DNA of 64,000 bases, from NCBI GenBank assembly GCA_940671915.1, contig CALNVZ010002100.1, positions 18,339,734 through 18,403,733 of the forward strand, read 5' to 3'. The DNA is from Paracentrotus lividus. Its lineage: Eukaryota; Echinodermata; Echinoidea; Camarodonta; Echinidae. Positions 49,501 to 59,805 of this stretch are shown here, piece by piece. The position numbers and the translations under genes were made by a program. Each line of letters starts with the position of its first letter. Positions within the stretch are counted from its first letter, which is position 1. The notes below the pieces were generated by a model that did no database searches, was not told where the DNA came from, and saw only the letters and a program-made list of their open reading frames with translations.

Positions 49501-50185
49501 GAGTTTTCCTACCTGTGTAACTGCCTGACTATACTTCAGTCGTCATTCTCATTATCATTACCATTATCGTTATCAATATCATTCACTGCTATTATCATGA
49601 TCATAATATAATGTATTCACTATTTTGAGCAAAGAGCGACCTCAAAACATATTTGTTGATTCTTAAATTTGCATGCATAAATACCTCAAACGTATTTGTA
49701 CTAATTAAAAACATGAATAAGAAAGCATGCTCATATATTTGCATGTTTTTAAACTTATATCGACCGATCTTCATGCAAAATCTGCGAAAAATTATTGTAC
49801 AGCCAATATTTCTATTAGTAAAGCAGTCATTGCGTTTTTCATTATCATTGTGTTTGTTATTGCCATGATTATCATGTTCGTGACCATGATCATTTTCATT
49901 GTCATTATCATAACCATAAATCTTTATCATTTGAATCTATTTGTACACACTTACCATTCCACAGCTTCGTGTACAGTGAGTTTTCCTGCTTGAATAGCCA
50001 TTCAAACACATTCCCATCATAATGATCAGGTATATTTATCATAATTTTTGTACTCATTATTCATGGATTATATCTTACCATTCCACAGCTTCATGCACAG
50101 TCAGCTTCCCTGCCTGTATAGCTGCCTGACCACGATCCAAGTCGAACCCCATACTAGCCAAAGTGACTAGTAAGGAGTCTACAGT
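28589..50185 (-). CDS. UBA-UBX-leucine-rich-repeat protein, large gene (at least 19 exons, 5' end missing)
   Basis: Exons with agreeing phases, high to low: 50185-50079, 49416-49338, 49030-48764, 48163-47864, 46764-46642, 44546-44453, 42391-41897, 41241-41098, 41006-40950, 39153-38901, 38245-38103; then 37661-37589, 34776-34642 and 34103-34064; then 32212-32141, 31350-31269, 30978-30917, 30273-30162, 29684-29593 and 28743-28589 (stop). Order of domains: UBA (MGFDLDRGQAAIQAGKLTVH); Ser/Pro linker with a charged helix (KKREDKDRWEREEREKL); UBX (IRLPSGQHMREKF ... PFPRKVFSAEELTRSLHDLG); a Glu-rich, Gly-rich segment; then LRRs of the LxxLxLxxTxVTDxG type ending LLNLDYT...CPCLKLIR. UBX binds p97/VCP and UBA binds ubiquitin, so a p97 substrate adaptor is inferred. 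The N-terminal exon before the UBA is not identified, and one LRR exon between 34064 and 32212 seems missing. Exons 37589-37661 and 34642-34776 carry frameshifts. Confidence 0.8.
30542..30794. mobile_element. MITE, TTAA-CCCGTTGTATACT type
   Basis: It starts TTAACCCGTTGTATACTGAG and ends AGTATACAACGGGTTAA. The terminal inverted repeat is at least 13 bp, flanked by TTAA. TTAA plus CCC termini suggest piggyBac-type mobilisation. It sits in an intron of the UBA-UBX-LRR gene. Confidence 0.8.
31430..31660 (+). mobile_element. tRNA-derived SINE-like element
   Basis: The head resembles a tRNA gene: TGGCAAGGTGCC (A-box-like) followed about 32 bases later by GTGGGCTCAAACCCTGG (B-box-like). The body contains GCCTTGTAGCAAGGCACTTT, and it ends in an ATT/ATC-rich tail. 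It is not a functional tRNA, because no cloverleaf closes. Intronic in the UBA-UBX-LRR gene. Confidence 0.6.
32686..32931 (-). other. Unassigned 81-codon open frame with protein-like composition
   Basis: The translation (for example HLKPAGIFELIKEAELQRCL and NAQGPHIAHVERI) looks more protein-like than its surroundings. It is followed by a usable donor (GCAAG then GTAATC). It is not an LRR and I do not recognise it. It could be an exon, a cassette in the large gene's intron or a transposon remnant. Confidence 0.2.
32935..33480. repeat. Diverged tandem units within an intron
   Basis: ACAGTTTGGTGTTACAGCTC-like sequence recurs near 32940, 33210 and 33350, and TATTGGTCTC followed by AAAAAGCAAA.C near 33280 and 33405. 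This points to an old tandem duplication. No coding content. Confidence 0.5.
34923..34975. repeat. Cluster of GCGAGAATC palindromes
   Basis: GCGAGAATCTAGATTCTCGC at 34956-34975 is a perfect 20-base palindrome. Just before it, GCGAGAATC (34923) pairs with GATTCTCGC around 34938. Another GCGAGAATC follows near 35019. Confidence 0.8.
35673..36417. mobile_element. MITE, TTAA-CCCTAATC type with G/C-run palindromes
   Basis: It starts TTAACCCTAATC and ends GATTAGGGTTAA. Near each end (35692-35712 and 36348-36375) is a G-run, CCAT, one base, ATGG and a C-run. Between them is AT-rich sequence without a gene. TTAA plus CCC termini suggest piggyBac-type mobilisation. Intronic in the UBA-UBX-LRR gene. 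Confidence 0.8.
39232..40675 (+). mobile_element. Non-autonomous DNA transposon with TTAA target duplication
   Basis: The left terminus TTAA-AGGTTTACTAAATTAGAAAA and the right terminus TTTTCTAATTTAGTAGACCT-TTAA form a 20-bp inverted repeat with one mismatch. Length is 1.44 kb. No transposase is visible. A GC-rich stretch lies at 40365-40540. Its left part matches 5415-6134 in inverse orientation. TTAA duplication fits Kolobok or piggyBac superfamilies; the AGG start favours Kolobok (inference). Confidence 0.85.
42659..44149. mobile_element. Giant palindromic element (arms of about 620-645 bp)
   Basis: Bases 42659-43302 and 43517-44149 are near-perfect reverse complements, separated by about 215 bases. 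Termini are AGAGGTGGGCTATA and TATAGCCCACCTCT, with AAT on both outer sides as a possible target duplication. Each arm shows a mirrored 128-codon open frame with no similarity I recognise. It lies in the intron between the UBX exon 44453-44546 and exon 41897-42391. Confidence 0.9.
44715..46410 (+). pseudogene. Degraded non-LTR retrotransposon (ORF1 and reverse transcriptase remnants)
   Basis: At about 44771-44940 a frame reads LKHTGILVNEYLTAEISLL ... AAWSTDGRI, the pattern of LINE ORF1 C-termini. From about 45470 broken frames give KLDPIPTWLSK, FKTSLFHPLLKKPN, YYRPIANLSHISKALERIV and LLDFTGAFNTIDHHVLL, the reverse-transcriptase finger/palm motifs of CR1/L2/Jockey-type LINEs. The YxDD-box region and endonuclease are missing or unreadable, and stops and frameshifts are frequent. 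It lies in an intron on the strand opposite to the host gene. Confidence 0.8.
49496..49535 (-). pseudogene. Possible further decayed copy of part of the UBA exon
   Basis: Minus strand GTCAGGCAGTTACACAGGTA matches GTCAGGCAGCTATACAGGCA of the exon and continues GGAAAACTC, after which similarity is lost. The match is short, so confidence is modest. Confidence 0.4.
49955..50001 (-). other. Duplicated UBA exon segment with intact donor and its own ATG (possible alternative exon)
   Basis: Minus strand reads ATG then the 14 codons AIQAGKLTVHEAVE and TG before a GTAAGT donor, exactly as the end of exon 50079-50185. All seven base differences from that exon are at synonymous third positions. An in-frame TGA precedes the ATG. 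The phase equals that of the normal exon, so splicing to 49416-49338 would keep frame. Whether it is transcribed is unknown. Confidence 0.55.
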
Positions 50186-50929
50186 CTACAATAGATCAAA
50201 AGGACAAAATAATAATCTAAAACTGTGTTCAATATGAGCTAGTGTGCAGACTTGGTTGCTTTCTAGTTTTGCAAAACATATGACCTGTCTAAAATTTAAG
50301 AAAAAGATCAATTGAAAAACATTGTTCTGGTAAAGGCACCCTCAATAACATTAATGGTGCAGTCCTACAAGCCTTACAAATTTCAATGCATAAATTGGTT
50401 CACATTGCATTGTGCACATAGTAATGCATCACATGTACATTTACTGTAAATATTGCCTATCACAAGCTTTTCTATGCAAAGAAGAGTGCTATTTCAGTAA
50501 TAGATTGGGACACATTAAACTAAACTACCATCAAATTGACAAATATTGATCGATCTCACATTGCTACACTAAAAAAAAAATTTTTTTTAAATCTACCTTG
50601 GGGTTAATTACTTCCACATAACTTTGAGTAAATTATTAAGACTAATTTTGACCTTTTTTCACAAGTTTTTATTTATCTATTTATATTTTTGTGAAAAATG
50701 AGATGTTCAAGAGTATTTTCAGGCATGATTCACTCATAGCATGATGTCAATACTTAAGCATTGACCGCATAAGCCAAAGTGACATATATATATATATTTG
50801 GGGAAATTTGGCATGGTTTATCCCCAAGGAGGTAAACCCGGAAGTGCCTCTACAGTGCTAGAGTTACAACACTGCAATCATGTGACTTGCAAGATTTTTT
50901 TCTCTGCCCTAGTTTTCGACCGGGTATTC

Positions 50930-51070
50930 ATGCCGCGGCGGCCCCGGTCTGTCAGCAGAGCGCGATGTGCTACCGGTGCTGCGAGTAAGCCAAGATTTCA
51001 GCGGCGCGCGGTGCGTATTGACTTTTCACGCCTGGTCGAATATATGCAACGGTCTAATCTCGGCAAGAAG
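50930..51070 (+). other. Exon-like GC-rich open frame with donor
   Basis: ATG at 50930 opens 47 codons rich in Arg and Lys (MPRRPRSVSRARC..., later RAVRIDFSRLVEYMQRSN), ending exactly at AAG before GTAGGTGTT. CpG-rich DNA in an AT-rich background suggests a first exon and promoter divergent from the UBA-UBX-LRR gene. The product is not recognised and no second exon was found. Confidence 0.35.
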
Positions 51071-52219
51071 GTAGGTGTTATAAAACTTCCGATTTTACTA
51101 TCAAATAGTTTTTTATTTAAAAAAAAATTATAACAATTATTTAATTTATAATATGCTTCTAATATCTGTTGAAAATGAAAGATGATGTGTTTTTCATTTT
51201 CAAACTAGAGCAAGCAAAAATGCTCTGACAGTCACAAATCATACATTTAAAAAAAGTTTAATGTTTCATTTAGCATGTACATGTCTAAAAACTCACTTTA
51301 AAATCTCAGAAAGTGTAAAAAACCAGCTAGAACAGCTCACTTACCGTGTTGAAAATTTCAATGAGAAAGCCATCTCTGCATGAGCTTATCGATAGTCCAA
51401 ACGATCATCATGTGTGCGTCATGCGTGCACGCACCATGGTGAGACCTTACGATAGGGCTTCTGTACAGCAGGCACGGGACATGCCGACACGCGCGGAAAC
51501 GAGAAAAATTCACGGAAAAATCAAAGGAGGATCGTTTGACTGTTACTTTGACAAGCCATTTCTATGCCTCTAAATTCTAATTGTTTATTGGGGGACGATA
51601 TATCAAGGACGTATGGATAGACACATAACTAAACAGCCATAAAATGCCAAAGACTCTGATTTAAAGACATTTCTTGCCACTCAAAATTTAGGGGAAAAAA
51701 CAAGGTAAGTTTCGATAACAATGCCTCAAAATGAGTACTAGCACTTCGTTACATTTTCAGGGGAAAATTTCTGGGTTTAGGAGGTTGATAATGACTTTTT
51801 CCGTTCGTTATACTCGTAGACATGACTTATAGATAATCAATAATTCTGGGGCAATTACAAAATTGAAAAAAACTCACGAAAACCAAGGTGCTGCATTCGC
51901 TTTTCCCAGGCGATATCGGAAGTGTCTTTTGTTCTCGAGATACCGATTTTTGTGTACCTATTTGCATGTGTGCGCGAGAGCGCCATCTTGCGTTTGTGGG
52001 GGTACCTACTAGAGCTGCAAAAAGCTAAGTTAAGTGGTCGAATTTTGGACACTTTACTCTAGACTCTAGATATTTAAAAAATTTCAAAAAAGAACGAAAG
52101 CATATGAAGATTGATATAGCACTGATAAATATTACAATAATATTTTACTTTGTACTGAAATTAAGCTTAAATTTCGGGCGCACAGACACGAGACATTTTA
52201 ATGAAATTCACACACATAA
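51071..52219. other. Upstream region of the large gene, no certain exon
   Basis: Minus-strand candidates for its first exon (ATG near 51366 before a GTAAGT at 51345; ATG near 51974) were tried. Neither joins exon 50079-50185 in the right phase. No other feature is seen. Confidence 0.3.
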
Positions 52220-52803
52220 GGGGGTGCCGGATAACTCGGCCTCGCCGGAAATTCTGGGCCAGTTAGCCAGGAGGTATTGAATCGATCGTAAATACTCATT
52301 TGTGTTGAGCATGGGGCATTGGTATATTTAACAGTTTTTATCATCAATTTGATATGGAAAGTTCAGATAAGCTGCTAGCGAACATTTTTTTGAAGTAAAA
52401 CTGACCAAAAAGTGTTAAATGTTCTCAACTTCAGCGAGTGCAGCTGAAGTTACACAGATAGGCGTCTCACCCGCTGTTCAATGCCGCCAGCCCGCACGGA
52501 GGCGGTGATCACAAACAAAATGGGATGAGACGGTAAAAACACGGGCAGAATTGCGTGCGTATTTACAGACTTACAAACTCACTTTTGGGGCGCTTTTACA
52601 CTTTACTTCAAAAAATGTTCGCTAGCAGCTTGCTAGTTCATATATCTCAACTTTCCATATCAAATTGATGATAACAACTGTGAAATATACCCATGCTCAA
52701 CTAATAATAAGTATTTACGATCGATCAACACCTCCTGGCTAACTCGGCCCAGAATTTCCGGCGAGGCCGGGTTAGCCAGTGGGCCGAGTTAGCCAGGATC
52801 CCC
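52220..52803. mobile_element. Inverted-repeat element with GGCCGAGTTAGCCAGG ends
   Basis: The left arm GGGGGTGCCGGATAACTCGG and the right arm CCGAGTTAGCCAGGATCCCC are inverted relatives. Both arms contain the inverted pair CCTCGCCGGAAATTCTGGGC and, deeper, AACATTTTTTGAAGTAAA and the GCTAGC sequence. The arms are about 180-200 bp. No target duplication could be settled. Confidence 0.8.
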
Positions 52804-53106
52804 AGTCATCACACACATCAGTTATCACACAAAAATAAATACGTGGGACAAAGTTAAAAAGAATTCAACAAAGCGTTAATTTAGAGATGCATTCATGGTC
52901 AAAATACTACATTTCACATCTTTTAAGATTATCCTTGTATGTTAGGGGCTTTTATAAAGTCATACCTAAATTATTTATATACGATTTCACTTACCAATTC
53001 ATCGGGGGTGCTCATTTTTTTTTCAAAGCGGTATTTTATTTTCCCATGAAAAAAAATTGGTTGAGACTGTGTACAGTTACCGGTACTACGTACGGTAGCT
53101 ATTATT

Positions 53107-55145
53107 AGAGCTCCGATCCTTCCCCCCCCCCCCTCCAATTCTTTAATGCACGTGCGGCTTCCGCGCGCGCTGCATGTATTATTAATGCACGCTCATTTTG
53201 CAATACAGGTAAAGTATTATCTTTGCAAGAATGCCGAACTGTATTAGGCGGGCTCCTAAACTCTATATCGGGCTCTCATTCTCTATGAATTATGACCGAC
53301 AATGATAATCACCATGAAATGCCACAAAAATGAACGATTTCGATCAAATTAAAGTTTTGATGATGTTTGCAAATAAATAATCACTTGTATTATTTGGGGG
53401 AGGGGGTTATCTGTAATTATCATGATCAAAACTTGTATTCTTAAACGTAGTCTACAGCTTAAACGGGGCTCCAAAACTCTATATCGGGCTCTTATTCTCT
53501 ATGAATTATGACAGACAATGATAATCATCATGAAACGCCACAAAAATGAATGATTTCGATCAAATTAAAGTTTTGACGATGTTTGGAAATAAAAAATCAC
53601 TTGTATTAAATGGGGGAGGGGGAGTATCTGTCATGATTAAAGAATAAGAGCCCGATATAGAGTTTTGGAGCCCCGTTTAAGCTGTACGTTTAAGAATACA
53701 AGTTTTGATCATGATAATTACAGATACCCCCCTCCCCCAAATAATGCAAGTGATTTTTTATTTCCAAACATCGTCAAAACTTTAATTGATCGAAATCATT
53801 CATTTTTATGGCGTTTCATGATGATTATCATTGTCTGTAATTCATAGAGAATAAGAGCCCGATATAGAGTTTTGGAGCCCCGTTTAACCCTATCAAGACC
53901 AAGGTATTTTGATGGTTCATAGGCCCAAGGGGGGGGGCACATTGTGCCCCCCCCCTCCATAATTTTTTTATTATTTGATGGATCACTTTCATATTTGTCA
54001 TGACGATAGAGCAACTCAAGCTCTACAATTTGAAATAACAAAAAATTTCTCAAGGTCAACATATGAGGGCGCTATTCACTGTTAAATAAAGAAATACATA
54101 GAAAAATGCACAAAATATGAATATGAGCATTTTAACTCTCTAAAGTCACAGTTTGATGGTGGAGACTGGTGCAAATATGTTTTATGATACATTCATTGCT
54201 CATTTATCTATTTAAATGTTCAAACTTTCCAAATGGGGGCGCTTTATGCTCTGAAATAAGAAAAATTCAATTTCGCCACGAGAGGGCGCTTCGGGTAATT
54301 AACTAAAATAATTTAATTTTAATAGTTTTTGGACTAATTTATCACTGTTTAGGTATGCAAATTGATAATACAATAAGAAATGATCATATTCTGTGAATTT
54401 CAAGGGATAAACTCACTCCAAAAATTAGAAATGTGAAAAAAATTGATATTTCAATATTTTCTATTGTATCTATTGTTTTGGCGCCATTGTTCGAATGAAA
54501 AGTAATGAAAACAAAAGGGGAAGAGTGATATTCAGTTTAGAATGTTATTTCAATTCAATATGAAAAAAGAAACCTTATTGATAACACCATAATATTGTTT
54601 AGAACTATGGATATCAAAAATGATCAAAAAATTGAGAAACATGGTTACTAATTTGTGGTTGCCATGGCAACACAGAATATCGTACCCCCACAAAATATAT
54701 ATCAAAATGTTCGTGAATAAATTTCAGGAAAAGTCACCAAGTTTGATGGAAAAAGATCCAAGCGTATAGAAATGGCGAATAAAAGTTCAGTAGGGGGGGG
54801 CACATTGTGCCCCCCCCCCTTGGTCTTGATAGGGTTAAGCTGTACGTTTAAGAATACAAGTTTTGATCATGATAATTACAGAAACCCCCCTCCCCCATTT
54901 AATACAAGTGATTATTTATTTGCAAACATCATCAAAACTTTAATTTGATCGAAATCATTCATTTTTATGGCGTTTCATGATGATTATCATTGTCTGTCAT
55001 AATTCATAGAGAATAAGAGCCCGATATAGAGTTTTGGAGCCCCGTTTAAGCTGTAGGCTACGTTTAAGAATACAAGTTTTGATCATGATAATTACAGATA
55101 ACCCCCTCCCCCAAATAATACAAGTGATTATTTATTTGCAAACAT
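53107..55145. repeat. Nested array of direct and inverted repeat units of about 210 bp
   Basis: Units marked by GGGGCTCCAAAACTCTATAT and GGGCTCTTATTCTCTATGAA occur forward at about 53250 and 53465, and inverted at about 53640, 53850 and 55015. The array begins with a GCGCGCGCTGCATGTAT-containing segment that recurs near 63060. A MITE (53884-54838) is inserted in it. Confidence 0.85.
53884..54838. mobile_element. MITE, TTAA-CCCTATC type with G/C-run palindromes
   Basis: It starts TTAACCCTATCAAGACCAAG and ends CTTGGTCTTGATAGGGTTAA. G-run, CACA, T, TGTG and C-run palindromes lie at 53929-53955 and 54793-54819. Flanking array units elsewhere read CCCCGTTTAAGCTGTA without the insert, proving a single TTAA was duplicated. 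No coding capacity is evident. Confidence 0.92.
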
Positions 55146-56940
55146 CATGCAAAATTTTCTGCTCAAAAAATAGCGATGTCCATTTTGAGTCACTATTCCG
55201 TTATCGATATATATTCATATTTCAGTGTAATTATGCAGTATCCAGTACAGTATAAGCAAATCGTTATCATTTTTTGAAAAGATGCGCGTACCATCAGCTT
55301 TTGTCATGAACCATTTCTTTGTAAATTAAAGATTAAAGTAGTGGATGATAGAATTCGTTGGATGCTGATAAGCGGCTTATGAATGTCCTGTCCATTTACC
55401 TTGGATACTATGCCCTAGTTGCTGAGCAGTAAAAAATATCTCTTTCTTCATTCACTTATTTAAGGATGACCACCGTATGTGGACCTAGCCCTTACAATCA
55501 CACAATCCCAAGCTGAAAGCTATCCCGGCCGATGGCCCTCAACACATAATGAGAGCCGCTATGTTCCGACACATTTGGCCTGACACAAGCTATTCAAGAT
55601 TGGAAAATCTGGTTTTCCGAGCCTGGTAGATTAAAATTTTTCGCATTCTATTTTAAAAAATCCTGTCGAGATTCTACAGGTATATAAATACAAGAAAACC
55701 GAAACAGTCACATAATATTATGGCCTGCGAAATAATAGCTTGAACATCCAGTCTATCACATAAAGATATATTCAAACAACTGTGTGAAAAAAAGCAGGAA
55801 CAAGTAAGACAAATAATTATTAAAATCTCAATTGGCCTAGTATGGCAGAAGTAATTGGCCCCAATGCCACTAAACAAATTAACAATTAGATATAAGGTCT
55901 ACCTAGTTAAAAGTAATTATGCAAATATTAATCAATATTAATAATGGCATGAATAAACTAAAACCGCTATTACAATACGAGTATTATAAAGATCTTTAAT
56001 AATAGCTGTCCGTCTGATTTGTTGAAAGATCGCAAGTCAATGTATCTGAAACTATGACCGCCATAGTACCTACTTTCCCGCAGCGTTCTTAATCCGGTTT
56101 TTAGCTGAAGTTAGTTCGTTTTACCCTGATGGTCAAAAGTTCATTTCTATACAGTTCTTTATTCCATGGCTATCACAGATTTCCCTCATTTGTTTATGGT
56201 CCAAAGTTGCTCTGTGCAGTCTTGCGTATTACCATAATTTGCCAGCGCGATTTGGTCCGATACTTTAGAACAGGTTGCGTGTGCAACCCGCGTTGCAGCG
56301 CAATAGCACCGCAAGGCAGAAAAATTAATTCTTTGTCCGTATAAAACTTTGATAGAACGGAGATCTCTGATTTTCAGACGAGCGTTTAGTTTAGCCGATA
56401 ACATGTAGCTGTGTTCGTTAAAACCCCTATTTATAAAGCAATGAAGTCAGAAGGCCATAATCTCTTCTACTATATGGATCGAAGCAAGAACAAGCAAATT
56501 GCAGTTACGTGTAAACTAGTAGAATATCCATACCGGATGTCTGCGGCGAGGCAACAACTGACTGTGTTGTGGTGGCATGCTTGTTGTTGCCAGAGCGCAG
56601 GCCCGGCGGGGCCTGCAGGTCCGGCTTACTACATCATAGATCAAGTTAGGCCTCAGGTAACTTAGTACATGTAGGTGTAATTTAGACCAAATGTACATTA
56701 TTTTCTTTTAGATTCTCTTATATTGACTGCTTTAATATTCGAGCAATGTTCAATATAATCTTATATGGTGCATGTGACATTATTTGTGCGTGCATTGTTT
56801 TCACGCACGTTGGATTATCTCACAAAGTAATCAGATATCGTGAATTCTGATAGTGCACCATCAGAAAGAGGACCAAAAATTGCTTAAAAATCATAACTTT
56901 GTCAAGGGTACTGGTGTATTGAGTTGTGAAAATATATGAC
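55146..56940. other. Intergenic, no gene seen
   Basis: AT-rich with a short GC-rich patch near 56590-56625 (GGCCCGGCGGGGCCTGCAGG). No spliceable protein-like frame. Confidence 0.4.
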
Positions 56941-57072
56941 CAGTGGCGGACCAGGCGTGGGGCAGGGGTGCCGCATCCCCCTAAATTTGAAAATCCACTC
57001 ATTGAACCAGTACATGTTAAATTCCGAAAATTTCGCGGCGCCCCCAATCCTGCAAATCCTGTTCTGCCACTT
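56941..57072. mobile_element. Possible small inverted-repeat element
   Basis: The left end AGTGGCGGACCAGG and the right end CCTGTTCTGCCACT are 12/14 complementary. The 130-bp body is GC-richer than its flanks. Target duplication is unclear. Confidence 0.4.
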
Positions 57073-59560
57073 CGATGACCAAACATCGGAAAATTGTGTG
57101 TCCGTTCCGAAATAATCTGACCTTTACCCGACAAGGGTCTAAAAATCAATCATTTTCCCCATTTATAGTGTCATTCATAAAATTGGTAAGTGATATTAAT
57201 ATCTTATTCTATATAAATGTTCAACTTTACATGACTTTCTGTAAATTCCCTTTCCTCTCTTAGACTGATGGAATTTTCTTGATAATCTTTGTCAAGACGC
57301 CGCATGCAGTTAAACTAAGGTCCTCACTTGTTCTTTCTGACTTTTTTCAGCCAGAATGCGCGATCATTCGATTGGACAATAGAATTATAATCGCGATATC
57401 GTCGAAACCCTTCGACCATAGTTCACTTCTCGTCGGACGATTCATAGTTTAGATTTTTGCGTTAATTGGCTAATTTATAGTTTTCGAGTTGTTTGTTATG
57501 TGAAATAGTAAGTAATTATCTTGATGATGATGTTGCATGTTTTTTTATTTTTGAGAATTTGCGTGAACTATTGGTCACGCCATCTAACTATTTTAGGTAG
57601 ATTTAATACCTGGCTTTGGGGGAATTCCAAGCAAAAACAGTGACATGGAAGCTGATAATAATTTAATTGTGACGCTGTGGCCTTTGAAAATGGCAAATTT
57701 ATTGATGCTGAAATTACCAACAAAGGCTTCTTACAATAAATCCAATCCATTTAAGTTTGATACATATGGCGCGATTCAGTGGTTCTTCACGTGAATAAAT
57801 TGATTGAATCCTCAAATTTGCAACATATGGGAACTAGTGAGTGCTTTAAATGCCTCTTATTCTTATATTCTTAGTCAACTTTTCGCAGATTTTCTGGTTT
57901 AAAAGCTGGTGTTATAATGTTGGGACAAGAAAACATTCAATTGGATTCACAGTTAGAAATATGAAAGAACTGAATTCCTAACTATATATAAAGAAAGTTA
58001 TATAACATGAAATTCCTTCGTTTAGTGTCTTTATTCACAATATAGATATAAAAAAAGATAAAGACGGGGATCCGATCATCTGCAGTGTGGCACTAGGCAT
58101 AATAACATGAGAAAACCAATGGGGCATTCTCTGTGTCGGTGATACACACAGCATCTCGCTATGCTCCATTCATGCGGGAAGTTCAGGGGATTGGACACTC
58201 CAGGCCAGAAAGTCTCAAAAACCGTTACATTATGTTGGGTTCAAACATTTCACTGAAAATTCCACCGGACATGCTGAAAGAATATCACAAAATCTCTCAC
58301 AGCATATCTTTTAAGTGCAATGTGGACAACATGAGAAAGACTATATTAATCGTTTTTAGCCGATTTCCTTTTTTGTTAACCAAGAATCTATACCACCATG
58401 TTTAATGATAAATATCATGGGACTCATGTTTTAATGTAATTATCCTCATGGACTTCTCGTAATAAGTTTGCGTATTAATATTTCTGTCATAATGCATTTT
58501 TCCTTCGACAAAAAACACCGGAAACCAGATGTACATTCCGTTACTAGACATGGGGTTCAAAGTTTTTATTGTCTATATACGAAAATACCAAAACCTCAGG
58601 CGAGCGAAACCACGATGGTCATTCCGTTACTAGAGACATGGTTTTCAAGCACATCATAATACGATGTCTATACTTTTAGATATGACCTTGTAGAACCAAA
58701 ACTGCCAGGCATGATTTTGGGGAAAATTTTGACCAACCGTTTGTCAAAATGTTTGATTGTACGGTCTGAAGGTGTTTCTGCGTCGTTTTCTGCAATTATA
58801 CTTTCAGCTCCAAAATTAAGTAGTAGCATATGTTATGTCATAGTATAAGACATCACGTGAAAAGGTTTTTGGATAATAATTGTCAAATCAAATCGTAGAT
58901 AAAGAAATATTAAAAACATCACTTATTTTTTCGGCCCTTTCACCGCCCAACGAAAACGTGCGAGCGGAAATTTTCAGAAAGTGGACTTTAAAAATAAATA
59001 TTTCATCCAAGAAGAAAGAAAGAAAAAACTCAAAACATCAGGATAGGAAAGGAACATCCAACCACTTAGTTATTTGAAGAAAGATAAGTGAAAATGTTAT
59101 TTTTAAAAATGAAAATTAAGTTTGTTTTCTGAAAGTTTTCTGACTGAGTCTGTCATTAGTCCCAGATGGTTCAGTTAGCTTGTGTGGTTTCAAGTTTTCA
59201 TAACTATTTAAACAATTTTCCTATGAAAGGGGCACACTATAAGATAGAACAATCATAAATCCAATCAATTACTCAAAATTGTGATAGCCATTTTAAGAGA
59301 TGAACTCACAGAGTTTAATGAGGACTCCGGGCTTGAAATTAAATAAGTTTGTAAAAGTAAAGTGAAATTACAAGCACAACGACAGAAAATTTAATCGAAA
59401 ATCGGATGAAAATAACAAAGTCATGAATTGAATTTTTTCGTAAACAGTTCTTAGATCTGGCAGTCTCATCGACAGGCTCATGAATATTTGAATATTCATA
59501 ATGAGCAAACTGATTGATCGCACATTGTCCCCATTATACCAGTGTTGTATGTCCGGACAG
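57073..59560. other. Intergenic, no gene seen
   Basis: Only short frames without similarity; no repeat family recognised. Confidence 0.4.
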
Positions 59561-59777
59561 GTTGGATAATCCGGACACTCAATTTTAACCAGTCATTAGA
59601 AAGGGTTTAAAATCAATATCTTTGAAGTTTTTCAGCACAAAATGTCAGACAATATTGTGGAGATCAAATATTTGATGGCTGATAAGAAGTATTCAACATA
59701 CATTTCGGCTTAATCCTTAGATGAAAAACCAAGCTTAATTTTGTTAAGTGTCCGGACAATCGCACCCCCCATCCTAC
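59561..59777. mobile_element. Short-form TGTCCGGACA MITE, third copy
   Basis: Same layout as 15536-15747. It runs from GGTTGGATAATCCGGACACT to AAGTGTCCGGACAATCGCAC, followed by CCCCCCATCCTAC. Confidence 0.8.
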
Positions 59778-59805
59778 TTTCTTTGTATTATATGAAATCC
59801 TTATT

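Noticed and set aside
51345..51395. First coding exon of the UBA-UBX-LRR gene (ATG then GTAAGT, minus strand)
   Set aside because: Its phase would create a stop on joining exon 50079-50185.
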